A stretch of 64,000 nucleotides of DNA from positions 1,228,397-1,292,396 of the forward strand of contig RPFO01000086.1 in the NCBI GenBank assembly GCA_009746045.1. The letters run 5' to 3'. The position numbers were made by a program, and so were the translations under genes. This DNA comes from Mesostigma viride. Taxonomy: Eukaryota; Streptophyta; Mesostigmatophyceae; Mesostigmatales; Mesostigmataceae. The notes beneath the pieces were generated by a model. That model was not told the DNA's origin, ran no database searches, and saw only the letters and a list, made by a program, of their open reading frames with translations. Positions 27,201-37,700 of this stretch are shown piece by piece; within the stretch, counting starts at the first letter, position 1; each line of letters opens with the position of its first letter.

Positions 27201-30200
27201 GCAACGGCACGCATGGAGGTAGGAGTGCCCTGCAAATGGGTCAGACCCAACACACCCACGTGGGTGCTATCCAAGTAGCTGGTTGATGGCTTTCATCTGT
27301 CACCATTCGGCTCTAATAATTAGAGCAGTAAAATGGTCCATCAACAGCCCAGGTTTATTCCTCCTGTGATACTACCGAAGGATCCTTCACGCGTCGCACT
27401 TCACTGTTGCGTTGGGTTGAGCCATGCACCCTGTGGCTGGGCATGCCAGCCGCTTGTTTTGTCGAAATTGCTTATGACGATGTTACTTAACTGGTAGTAA
27501 CGCTGCTGTATACGTATATGGATTTTACAGCATATTGGTTGAGGCCACCTCTTGTACTAACCACGTGGACCATTGTGGATGTGGACAAGAGGCATATGCC
27601 ACCTTGTGGCTTGGTTTGTGCTGAATGACATCTCAGGGACAAGCCTGCACGGATGACACCGCGAACATCTTGCGTGAGGTCATCGCGTCACCAGGCTCTG
27701 CCAGAGCTGCAGTATTTGCATGCCTGCCTTGTCGTGTGACCTTATCAGGTTTCTCGGTCTTCGCACTGGTCAGGGTTCCCCTACGGTCGCCAAGTTTTGT
27801 CAAACGTCCTGCGATCAGATCCCAGCATGACTAAATTCCATTGACTTGCTTGCCGGTTTGTCATCATGGCTGCACGTCGACCCACATGCGCGCACCAGGT
27901 GGCGGAGCGTGTGCACGCCCTCGCGAGGCAGTCGGACAAAGAGAACCGCTCCCCGGACGTGGAGGCGGAAGCCGGCGGCATCGCGTCCCTTCTGGACACG
28001 GCGCTCACCGCCTGCGTGGCCGATGTCAAGGAGGTGGTTTCTCGCATGGCCTCTGCGACCACCAGCGAGCGGTCGAAGGGCAAGCCGCTGACACCTGTCC
28101 AGCTGCAGATGATTGAGCGCACGCTGGTGGATGCGACCAAGGGCATCGTGAAGGGTAGGCAAGGGCGCCCGTGGATGGGTAGTGGGAGGGAGGGAGGGAG
28201 GTTGGGAGGGAGGGAGGGAGGGAGGGAGGGAGGGAGGGAGGGAGGGAGGGAGGGAGGGAGGGAGGGAGGGAGGGAGGGAGGGAGGGAGGGAGGGAGGGAG
28301 GGAGGGAGGGAGGGAGGAGGGAGGGAGGGAGGGAGGGAGGGAGGGAGGGAGGGAGGGAGGGAGGGAGGGAGGGAGGGAGGGAGGGAGGGAGGAGGGAGGG
28401 AAATTCTGGATCACTTTCCTATCATGACTGTTTAGGACCGTGATGGGTTCTGGACCGCTTTCCTATCATGACTGTTTAGGACCGTGATGGGTTCTGGACC
28501 ACTTTCCTATCATGACTGTTTAGGACCGTGATGGGTTCTGGACCACTTTCCTATCATGACTGTTTAGGACCGTGATGGGTTCTGGACCACTTTCCTATCA
28601 TGACTGTTTAGGACCGTGATGGGTTCTGGACCACTTTCCTATCATGACTGTTTAGGACCGTGATGGGTTCTGGACCACTTTCCTATCCTGACTGGACATG
28701 GAGGGTTGTAGTGGGCAAGAACTCACCGCGCACTTGTGGGAGCATGTGCCATAGGCTGCATGTGGTTTTCTGCCTATGTGGATGCTAGTCTGCTTGTTGG
28801 CCATGAGTGTGCAGTGAATTGCATGCACATGGAGGTACGCAAAAGCACCTGTCACTAAATGCCGTTAATCGATTGCTGTCGCTTGTTTGGAGCGTTGACT
28901 TTGGAAGATGTGCCATCCCACATCCCACCCATGCCTGGGAATGGCACCATGTAGCCCTGCATCAAATTTGTGCAAAGGCAGAGGCAAAGGCGAATCTCTG
29001 GCTACGTGTTGGATCCCTGCCTTGTATGGGTGGTCCATACACAGGCAACGTTCTGAATCATGTACTGGCTTCACATGTGTACTGCCTCACATGCATCCAT
29101 GGGTTGCCTGGCGGACCATCCTTTCCTTTTGATCCCCCCACGCCTCCCGAACGGCTCCCTCCCAACCCAGTGTTGCGGGACATCCGCGACGGCACCCCGG
29201 CCGTGCTGGCTTCCATCACCGAGTATGGCTTCACCCCTCCCGCCCCCGCGCAGCGCCGGCTGGCCTCCGTGGGACAGCTGGCGGCCACACGGGCACAGGA
29301 CGCAGAGGACCAGATGCGCCGGGTGGCCGGCCAGGTGACCCAGATGGTGGAGCGGGGCCTGGTGTTCAAGGCAACGAGCCCTCTGCCTCCCACTGTGGAT
29401 GACGCGCGGCCGTTTGTGTTGCCGCCACCGCCGCCCGAGGTCGCCCGATTGGTGGCATTGCTGCCGGCACAGCCTGAGGGAAGCAGTAACCACCGGCGGG
29501 CAGAAACAGCGCAGACCCGCGGTGGGTCGGACGACGCCGGTGCCCGCCAGTCGGGAACCAAGGGGGTTGGCATTTGGGGGGATGGCCCGCAAGGGGCAGG
29601 GGGGCATGTTGGCGAAGGACCTGGGGACGATGAGGGGCAGCATCGGCGCGCTGAGAGGAGAAGCAGAGACGCAGGGTCCGCGCGGCGAGCAGAAAAGGAG
29701 GAAGAGGAGGAGGAAGAGCGTGGGTCATCGCGCCGGGGTGCTGCCGAGTCCATGAATGGCATGCGGGATCCTCAGGGTGACGACAGGGTCGCTCGTGGTG
29801 GCAGCCGCAGTGGTGCCAGAGGGGTGTCTGGGTCGTCACGCCATGGCAGGCAGGATGGCGAGGAGGGACATGACCGCAGACGCTTGGGCAGGGAGCAGGA
29901 GGCAAGTGCGAGAGGGGGAGAGGGTGGTCAGGGAGAGGCAATGGAAGGGGGGCGACGTGGTCGCAGTCTCCATCGTGGTGATGGTGTGGATGGGGCCCAT
30001 GGCGAGGCGGATGTGGAGGAGGGGCCTGGGATGGTGAGGGATCGAGGAGGGGAGGGGGGAAGAGAAGGGGGCAGGAGGCGTGGGGATGCAGATGGCGACC
30101 GGCGCACAGGGAGCATCCGAGAGAAAGGAAGGGATGGCGAGGGGTCCGGTGATGTAGCTAGGGAAAGACCCCGGGACAGGGCCAGAGATGACAGTAGGGA

Positions 30201-32133
30201 AAGGCACAAGGATGGGGACGAGAATAGGGACGTTGAAGGAGGTACAGATAGAGGCAAAGATAGAGACAGAGAGGGACATAGGGACAGGGAGGGGGGTGGA
30301 GATAAAGAGGGAAAGAGAGATAGAGAGGGGAATAGGGAAAGAGAGGGGTTAAGAGATAGGGATGGAGAACGAGCGGCGGAAGGCCGCGGCAGCAGGCGAC
30401 CAGTGCCACGTGACAGGGGAGAGAGGAGCCGGCCAGAAGAGCAAGGTGGGGAGCGGATGCCTGCAGGAAATGCTTCGCAGCATGGGGATGGCCAATCTTC
30501 TCCACGTGATAAGGGTGGGGGCTCTGACGCTCGCGAGGCAGATGCGCCCACGCCTGCAGTGCCCAGCAGCCGAGGTGGCAGCCGGCGCAGCAGCCGTGGC
30601 GATGATACCGCCGGTGGGCCGAGTCAGCCCGTCGCAGGCCAAGGGGAGCTAGAGGCGGGCCACCGGGGTCGGCCCGGTCATCGGCACGTAGAGGCCACGC
30701 TGGAGCGTTTGGTGGCGGTGCTCACTAACCACCACCGCGCGACGGACTTGTACAGGTAGGCAGCATGCTTGTTCATGGCTGGCATAAGGTGTATCTGCTA
30801 GCTTAGGGGGGAGGGGGCGGCGGTGCGTGGATGCGGATGTGCCCGCGGTATACGTGAGTTGAGTTGACAGATGTTGGTCCGGCATGGTAAATGCATGGCA
30901 TTTCGGAGTGCGCAAGTACAGTCAGTCAGTCATTCACGCCGTCAGTTGGGTTTGCTGGATACATCGGGGTGAACCCAACAATAGGCGTGAACCGGGTGAG
31001 TGGGTATTTTTACTATCCAATAATTAACCAGGGATGTAAATTGGGGAAGAAGTATCAGCCAATCCACCGATTAAGGCATGAACCCAACTCAAGGCATGAA
31101 TCGCTGTCCTAAATGGTACAAATTTGAACCAAAGGTACTTAAACTTAACGATAAACTAGTTTGAACTTAGGATGCCGAAATCCTAGGCGACCCAGCTCAA
31201 GGCGTGAACCCAACTTAAGCAAGCCCAACTTAATGCGCGAATGATTGTACCTGTGAGGAACGTTGGCGCTTACTATTTCGACACAGGCACATCGAAGGAA
31301 TTTGCAGTCCATGCCCCCTTGGCTGGACCTCTTGATCCAACGCACTTGGTTTCGTGTGTGCATCCCTCGTACCTCTCAATAACACTCCTTCAAGCTCGCA
31401 TTATCATTTTGCCACGTGCCGTTCTCGGATCCGACCACTGTGTGGTCCGATCCACCTGGTGTGTTATAGTGTCCTCCTGTTGTTCCCTTGGTGTAGCCCG
31501 ACCACACGTGTGACAGCCGGCGTCTGTTCATGGAAGAAGCTGTCTGTAAGCCGTGTCATGCCATATGGGCGTGTTTTGCCAGTTAAGGCCCATAGCGTTC
31601 GACCAGAGCAGGCGCTCACGCATCCTTTTGCCCGCATGGCTGCCTGCCTCGCCTGCTGTATTGCCTGCCCTTCCCTCCCGTGACGGCTTCCCTCTCGAAC
31701 AGGGAGCTGGATGGTGACAAGGATGGCAGCCTGGCACCCGACGAGCTGAGCCGGTTGCTGACCATGTTGGATGCTAAAGCTGACGACGTGACGATGCACC
31801 GGGTGAAGGTAGGGCAGCATGAGTTAGGGCACCCGTACTCCCACTTCCGGGAACGTCTTGCCTGGTAGTCCCAGCCAAAAGACTTGCTTGCAAAAGTCCA
31901 TGATTGTAATGCTTGATGCGATTGCAGCCTATCTGCACATGGATGCTTCACTGTTGCATGTACTCTTGTCCGCGGATGGAACGCTCGTTCACAATGTACA
32001 CGCACGCATGCACGCACGCATGCAGTCACTCACTCATGCACTCACTCACTCACTCACTCACTCACTCACTCACTCACTCACTCACTCACTCACTCACTCA
32101 CTCACTCACTCACTCACTCACTCACTCACTCAC

Positions 32134-32224
<91 letters not shown>

Positions 32225-33578
32225 TGTGCGCGCGCGCTCCGTCTGTCTATCTGTCTGTCTGTCTCTGTCTCCCTCTCGTGCGCGTCCCCCCGCCTTCCCC
32301 CCCCCCCCCTTCCCGCACTCTCTTTCTCCCCCCCTCTCTCTCCCAACCACCACCACACCACCACCACCACCACCACCACCACCACCACCACCACCACCAC
32401 CACCACCACCACCACCACCACCACCACCACCACCACCACCACCACCACCACCACCACCACCACCACCACCACCACCACCACCACCACCACCACCACCACC
32501 ACCACCACCACCACCACCACCACCACCGCCACCACCACCACAACCACCACCACCACCGCCGCCGCCACTCTCCACCATCACACACACATACGCACACACG
32601 CACAAACAACAGCATTTGCTGGAGGCAGGCAAAGGGGCGGGCACGCTGTGGCCGTTGCGCGAGCTGCAGTCCTCCCTGGCCGATGCCGTGCAGGCAATGC
32701 GTGCGGCAGCAGATACCACACCCGATGGGCGCGCGACCGCGGGCCAAGACGATGCCGAGAGCGAGGCCACGGTGGCGCGTGGCCATGAGGCGTTGCGCCA
32801 GGTAGCAGAACGTTTCCGGGAGCAGCGTAAGGACACCCTCAGGGTGTTTGCGCGCATTGACGCCCACGGCAAGGGGAAACTGGTGAGTGGGTGCTTGAGC
32901 ACTCTTGAGCTGGCAGCTCCCAATCACCCAGTACGCTCTTTGTTTTCATGCAGTATAGTAACAGTGTTGCTTCTTTGTGCACTCTCCCTTGGGGATTCCC
33001 GATGGGAACTGCGAGGCTTGCAGAGGCCTGCAAGAATGTACGGCCTGATTCTACACTATGTAGGTAACCATGGTGGCCAAATGTCCGTGCAAGATGACGT
33101 TTGCTCGAAGGCCACATGAAGGCTTTGCTCTGTTGCATCCTCAGCTCTCCATGAAGCGCGTGAATCCTCACAAATTTTGCACCCTTGCTTGAGTTGGCTC
33201 TAATCATTTCAGGCAGCCGCCCAAAGTCCCTTTGTCATTCTTTGCTCTTACGCCATCGGATTTGATGAGAAATCCTTGAGACATCAGGTAATAGTTTTTT
33301 ATGTCCGTCTCTGCTGCTCATGGCAAGTGCCATGCTTTCGTTGTGCATCTGGCATGTGTGGCCGTTGAAATTGTTCTTTCATCGGTGTTAAATGACAACC
33401 GCAGGGGGAGCGGGAGGTGCTGCAACTGTTCACGAAACTGCTCCCGCGACTGCGGACGCGAGATCTGCGATACCTGCTGTCCATGCTGTACGCACACCTG
33501 CCACAGCATGCTGGCAAGTCCTTTACTTTCGACGACCTGGCAGATGCCATGGAGAATGGTGCCAATTCCATTCAATAG
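12827..33578 (+). CDS. Large coiled-coil protein with C-terminal EF-hand (22 exons)
   Basis: Family not recognised. Proposed exons: 12827-13226, 14452-14600, 14822-14850, 14914-14968, 15779-15835, 16243-16290, 16803-17068, 19243-19456, 20530-20990, 21509-22028, 23047-23256, 24281-24571, 25286-25390, 26207-26449, 27099-27218, 27637-27678, 27899-28154, 29171-30755, 31703-31808, 32613-32882, 33213-33287, 33405-33578. All use GT and AG; phases 0, 1 and 2 all occur and every one closes, giving 5,676 bp and 1,891 residues. The N-terminus is acidic and Ser/Arg-rich. Short heptad-like stretches follow (residues about 184-250, 407-470), then helical Ala/Glu/Arg-rich segments (734-1155). Exon 18 holds a long charged region with Asp-Arg-Glu-Gly repeats (about 1265-1650). 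A canonical EF-hand loop, [12 protein letters not shown], is at 1687-1698, built across the exon 18/19 join; a degenerate one (DAHGKGKL) is near 1802. This suggests a Ca2+-responsive scaffold. Exons 3, 4 and 21 are least certain. Confidence 0.75.
14677..14708 (+). repeat. Homopolymer of 32 G
   Basis: An uninterrupted run of G lies in intron 2 of the EF-hand gene, 76 bp downstream of the exon 2 donor. Length in homopolymers of this size is prone to sequencing error. Confidence 0.95.
15063..15345 (+). repeat. Dispersed repeat B, near full-length copy
   Basis: About 280 bp, similar along its length to 34020-34308. It starts CGAGCGATCGCAGCAGTGG, contains GCTCGAGCTACCATGGTCCG in the middle, and ends in a diverged GCGCTGGTTGTCTCATT. 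It lies in intron 4 of the EF-hand gene. I see no open reading frame and no clear target duplication, so its class (MITE or SINE) is open. Confidence 0.7.
17709..19089 (+). repeat. Long CCCT/CCT tract followed by (CT)n and (GT)n
   Basis: About 1.29 kb of CCCT units with scattered CCT interruptions (to about 18998), then (CT)n to 19054 and (GT)n to 19089, all within intron 7 of the EF-hand gene. The pre-mRNA is C/U-rich here and the DNA template strand carries GGGA runs that could form quadruplexes. The tract stays open in several frames on both strands simply because it lacks stop codons; none of these is a gene. Confidence 0.97.
19985..20122 (+). mobile_element. 3' end of a LINE/SINE family, in an intron
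   Basis: The sequence runs from GCAGCTGTGGCATGCC to GTGACTCCCCAACGGGAGCA and ends in a (TTAA)n-like tail. It matches, in the same sense, the 3' part of the minus-strand LINE fragment at 49767-50590 and the copy at 62222-62470. The tail after a shared 3' sequence fits target-primed reverse transcription. The copy is truncated at its 5' end and sits in intron 8 of the EF-hand gene. Confidence 0.75.
20252..20468 (+). repeat. (CTACCA)n microsatellite
   Basis: About 36 tandem 6-bp units in intron 8, ending 61 bp before the exon 9 acceptor. Antisense frames read as poly-Gly-Ser and poly-Val and are artefacts of the repeat. Confidence 0.97.
21160..21252 (+). repeat. Short tandem repeat, about 29 bp unit
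   Basis: Three to four imperfect copies of a unit with AGTGGCCAAGGTGCATTTG in intron 9 of the EF-hand gene. Confidence 0.8.
22670..22812 (+). repeat. 36-bp tandem repeat
   Basis: Four copies of a unit containing GAGATAGCAATTCGCCCCCC at 36-bp spacing (22684, 22720, 22756, 22792), in intron 10 of the EF-hand gene. Confidence 0.9.
23320..23545 (+). repeat. Tandem duplication, about 104 bp unit
   Basis: Two near-identical copies; TTGTGCGAGATACCTCTCAT occurs at about 23356 and 23460. It lies in intron 11 of the EF-hand gene and is pyrimidine-rich. Confidence 0.9.
24195..24275 (+). repeat. (CT)n forming a polypyrimidine tract
   Basis: About 40 CT units end five bases before the AG acceptor of exon 12 (exon starts 24281). 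The microsatellite therefore occupies the place of the polypyrimidine tract of this 3' splice site. Confidence 0.95.
28186..28402 (+). repeat. (GGGA)n microsatellite
   Basis: About 53 GGGA units with two GGA interruptions begin about 30 bp after the exon 17 donor (28155). The sense strand is G-rich, so the pre-mRNA could form G-quadruplexes. Confidence 0.97.
28404..28696 (+). repeat. 44-bp tandem repeat
   Basis: Six full copies and one partial copy of a unit beginning TTCTGGACCACTTTCCTATC, with starts at 28404, 28448, 28492, 28536, 28580, 28624 and 28668. It directly follows the GGGA tract in intron 17. Confidence 0.95.
30940..31245 (+). repeat. Degenerate motif resembling the satellite
   Basis: Several loose copies of GTGAACCCAAC and CCCAACTTAAG at irregular spacing in intron 18. 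They resemble GTGAACCTAAC and AAACTTAAG of the 56-bp satellite but do not form a regular array. Relationship uncertain. Confidence 0.35.
32029..32221 (+). repeat. (ACTC)n followed by (TC)n
   Basis: About 27 ACTC units, then about 42 TC units, in intron 19 of the EF-hand gene. Apparent Thr/His/Ser-rich reading frames here are repeat artefacts. Confidence 0.97.
32347..32568 (+). repeat. (CAC)n trinucleotide tract
   Basis: About 70 CAC units with a few interruptions (CGC, AAC), in intron 19 about 45 bp before the exon 20 acceptor (exon starts 32613). It reads as poly-His, poly-Thr or poly-Pro by frame and lies outside the phase-consistent model. Confidence 0.95.
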
Positions 33579-33784
33579 AATGGGGGGGGTTGTCAGTTGT
33601 TACTTGTGCCAGCAAGGCATGCCTAAAGTTGGCACCTCGCACATTATAGGTGAGACAACAAGTCCTGGACGCACATGGCACGCCAACGTTGTGCTGCACA
33701 AGGGCTAGAGTATGAATGAAACATTCAGCCTGAGCAGGCCTCATGGCCGGTATATCCGTGTGTGGCGAGTCACTAACACGATGA

Positions 33785-33850
33785 TGGAAATGATGGATGG
33801 AGGTGGCCATCCGTAGCCTTGTATATGAAATTTATGGCTGGCTAACGTTC
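33785..33850 (-). repeat. Dispersed repeat B, internal fragment
   Basis: Matches the segment near 60655-60722, including the shared end TTATGGCTGGCTAACGT. It is a fragment only, without the conserved terminus. Confidence 0.55.
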
Positions 33851-34019
33851 ATGAGAGCAAGACCTAGAAGTGTAACCTAAAAACAAAGTCACGTGATCGC
33901 GGTGCGTTTGTGCATATATATATTAATATTGCATGCCAATCTCACCTCCGTAATTTATCATTCTCAATGAATATACCTTTTCAGTGGTTTTCCATTTGCG
34001 GGTATTTCCTCGTAAATGG

Positions 34020-34308
34020 TGGGAGAGCGATCGCAGCAATGGTGCTCACCACTAGACACTCCCGGCCAGTTAGGCTAGAAACACACGCCCTGATCAAGCA
34101 TGCTGTTTCCGGCCCCACCGTCTAGGTCATCTAGTCGCTCCACACGTAAGCCAGCCATAATTTCAATGCACAAGGATACACATTTCCATCACCATTCATC
34201 TTCATCATCCTGAACGACTCGAAAACGCGGAAAAGATAACGGCAGGCTCGAGCTACCATGGTCCGGATTCTCCCGATTTCTGGCCTGCGCTGGTTGTCTC
34301 TTTGATAT
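34020..34308 (+). repeat. Dispersed repeat B, best copy
   Basis: About 289 bp from GAGCGATCGCAGCAATGG to GGCCTGCGCTGGTTGTCTC plus TTTGATA. It is similar over its length to 15063-15345, and its last approximately 170 bp match 60549-60722 in reverse. No coding potential was seen. Confidence 0.75.
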
Positions 34309-34782
34309 ATTCATTTCCAGATATTGTATGGATCAATCGACGATTAATTTCGACCTAGCATGCAAAATGTGCATGTATAATTTACTATGTACGTATCTAT
34401 GCCAATGGCAATATTGGGTAATTTTATTCAATATTTCCACCCCCCCTGCATGGTCGGCTCGATATCTTTTCTAGGGCACATGCAGATCGATATATGGCAA
34501 TGCAATGTATGCTTATGTAAAGCATGCATGCATGCATGTATACCAAGCGTGTGTCAATAGTGGCCATAAACAAAATATTGCACATGCATGCGCGCTCATT
34601 CATACATTTTATGAATTTGCATGGGAATGTGTCTGTTGTTTGCCTGGTATATACGTTGCACCCCACATAAAAGGGCGGTCATGCAGTACAAAGTAAAGCT
34701 AATATCAATTCTGCATACTGTACTTTGTCTTATTAATTAATTAGCTCAACTGAGTCTGAGAATTACATATAGTGACATGCAA

Positions 34783-37700
34783 TCAGCCGTCATTGAGGCG
34801 GGGGAAGAACTTTGGCAGCAGGTCGGCCACCTGCACGCGCAGCCTCTCGCCCAACGACCTCTCAGGGTCCTTTTCCCGGTATTCCGTCAGCAGCCGTATC
34901 CCATCCTCCACCGCCGCGCGCACGTCCTTGTACAGCGCCCGCAGCTCGGGCGAGTCCTTGCGATTCGAGGCGCCGGCGGGCAGGAGCGCCTGGGTGTCAA
35001 ACGGTTTCCCAAAATAGAAATACACGCGCTCTGGGTACGGGAGCGGGAGCGGGCTCGGGATGGGCAAGTGCCCGAATGGGCCAGGAAGGTACGTGATCGG
35101 TGACAGGGACTCCTCGGCCGGCAACTGAAGCCGGTCAAAGATGCCGCGCAGGAAGGGGCCCGCGGGCGACGCCAGCATTTCCACCGAGTCGAACGCGATC
35201 TTGTACGCATCGTCGCCGCCCAGCGCGGCAAAGGGGACGATGATAGTCTTAAGGCGTGCCGCCATGCGCACAAAGTCGACCGACTCGTCACCATCGGCGC
35301 CGTCAGGGTCCCTGCTCGAGCCACCACCGCGCCACATCAGCTGGTACTCCTCGCCTTTGCGCTTGGCGACCTCTCGGCCGCCGCCGGGGAAGAGTAGCAC
35401 ATGTTCGCCTCGGGAGAGCATTCTAGCGAGCCGGTGGGCGGCCACACGAGAGGAGATAAACCCATGGCAGGTAATTGACGACCATGCCGTGGACCAGACC
35501 CAAAGTGAGAAAGAGAAGGCACAACAGCAAGACCGCTACCATCAAGGACACAACAATGGGCACAACCAAGCGACACACAACAACGACCTTACAACCCCTG
35601 CGGGTCTGCCCCCTCCCTCTCTCCCTCCTCCACCCCCCCCACTCCATTGATGATCAAAACAAACAAACACACACACACACACCTAACAGTTACCAAACAA
35701 AGGAGCGCCCCCTGAACAGCCAAATCTTCTTAGGAATGGATCACCCTCAATCCATACAGCCTCACATTACTTGCCATCCACACCCCAAGAATTTCGCGTG
35801 CAACAGCACAGCACAGCACAGCACAGGGGAGCTGGATCGAGACATGCAACCTCCTGCCCCCTGCCCCCTGCCCCCTGCCCCCTGCCCCCTGCCCCCTGCC
35901 CCCTGCCCCCTGCCCCCTGCCCCCTGCCCCCTGCCCCCTGCCCCCTGCCCCCTGCCCCCTGCCCCCTGCCCCCTCCCCCCTCCCCCCTGACCCCTCCCCC
36001 CTGACCCCTGACCCCTGACCCCTGACCCCTGACCCCTGACCCCTGACCCCTGACCGCTATCACCGCAGTCCCTGACGGCCTGGCGGCCTTGTGAAAGACA
36101 GTGATCCCAGCCTACGTTCTACGAGGGAGACCCCTCTTAAAGGGCTACGGCGACCACCACCAGCAACACAGTGGCAATGCATCAAACATGACACACGAGC
36201 TGGAGGAAAGAATTCTATGTACTATGATGGAAAGATAGTATCCCACCCAGCAACACAAAACGCTCAAGGCATGCTGGAAGCTCGCCATCAGATAAACATG
36301 CACGAGAACAAGTCAACCCACAAAACCCCACTCACATAACTTATGACATACCTAAATAACCATCCACAACCACCTAAATACCATCACCTATAAATGACAT
36401 ACTTAAATGACCATCATCCACCACCTAAATACCACCAAACATAAATAACGTACCTAGCTAACCATCCATCAACGATGACACCGCCGGGCATAGTGATACC
36501 ATGCAGTCTACGTGATAGTTGATTAACATCGACACCGCCAGGCATACCGATATCAGATAAGTTATCTCGCATGTGCATGCCACTTCACATCACAGGATAC
36601 CCGTAAGAGCTCTGCTCTCACATACAAAAAACCTTCATACAAAACAACTGTACACACCTGTACGCCGCCGCCCAACCAAACCTATCTCACACAATAGGAA
36701 AATATCCTGAAGGTTCCTATCTCACACATGTACACAGCAGCAGCTGCTGCAGCAATATGAGCAGTGGGACACCCGACCGGAACGCGATGCTCTTGACAGC
36801 CGCGCCATGCACTTCACATGCGTACATCCGTGTGTCAGTAGTTATATATAGACGCCATCTTGCACATAGACGCCACTTCACATACCTGTATGCCGCGACG
36901 GGCGACGCGGGCACACATCCGTATCTTTCGAACAGATCGCCAAACGGCCCCGCGCTCCAGTGTGCCCCGTGCGCCAGGCCCCTGCACTTGAACCCCCTCA
37001 AGTGAAGCTCATGCACCAGCAACGGGGCGTCGTAGAGCCCGAACATGGTGTGATTCCCCACGAACAGAATCGGCACCCGTGAACCAGCATCCGTGCCGTC
37101 CCCTCCACCCTCCCCATCCTTGCACGGCCAACGCGGCGCCCGGCTGGGCAAGTTCTCAAGACCCAGCAGGCACGGTGACGTCAGCAGCTTCCAGGGCTCG
37201 AGCCACCGCCCTAGCTCATCCAGCGCTGCATCGGAGACAGTGTCGTTGCGCCGCTCGCTGCTGCTGCTGCTGCTGCCACCTGTCATCGCGCGCGGCTGCT
37301 GGCTAGCCTTCCGCGAGCTGCTTCTCTTCCGCGCATCCTCCCCACTTCCATGCGCTGAGTCCAAGGGGACGGAGGCCGTAGCTCTAGCCTCCCCAGTGCC
37401 AGCTGGCGGGGTGGATGTATTGCTGGATGGACTTGGCGGTGTGCTACCACTTGCCACCGGCATCACCGCTGCAGCTGCCAACGGCGCATCCCTTGCTGTG
37501 GCAGCCGCCGTGGTGACGTTTTCGGTAGCTAGCCGTGCACCCACCCGGTGGTGCGATGTGCCATCGCGGTTGGGTTGATGCCTCGACGCCATCGTGGGGG
37601 GGGCTGTGGCCGTTGGTAACTTGAGGGTGCTGGCTTCCGAGGCGAGGACATCAGCACCCTCACCCTTGCGGGATCGCCCTGCCGCAGCACCCGCCGGGCT

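Larger units (their letters stand above)
33579..34782. other. Intergenic region between convergent genes
   Basis: This separates the 3' ends of the EF-hand gene (plus) and the phytyl ester synthase-like gene (minus). It holds two pieces of dispersed repeat B and AT-richer DNA with no gene I can support. A TGTAA motif near 33868 could be a green-algal-type polyadenylation signal for the EF-hand gene; this is inference. Confidence 0.6.

Noticed and set aside
29058-29941. Minus-strand frames of 190-234 codons
   Set aside because: They are antisense to exon 18 of the EF-hand gene, whose plus-strand frame is longer, has consistent splice phases and leads into the EF-hand.
31858-32923. Poly-His, poly-Thr, poly-Pro, poly-Gly and poly-Val frames on both strands
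   Set aside because: They are products of (ACTC)n, (TC)n and (CAC)n repeats. Only 32613-32882 joins neighbouring exons in phase.
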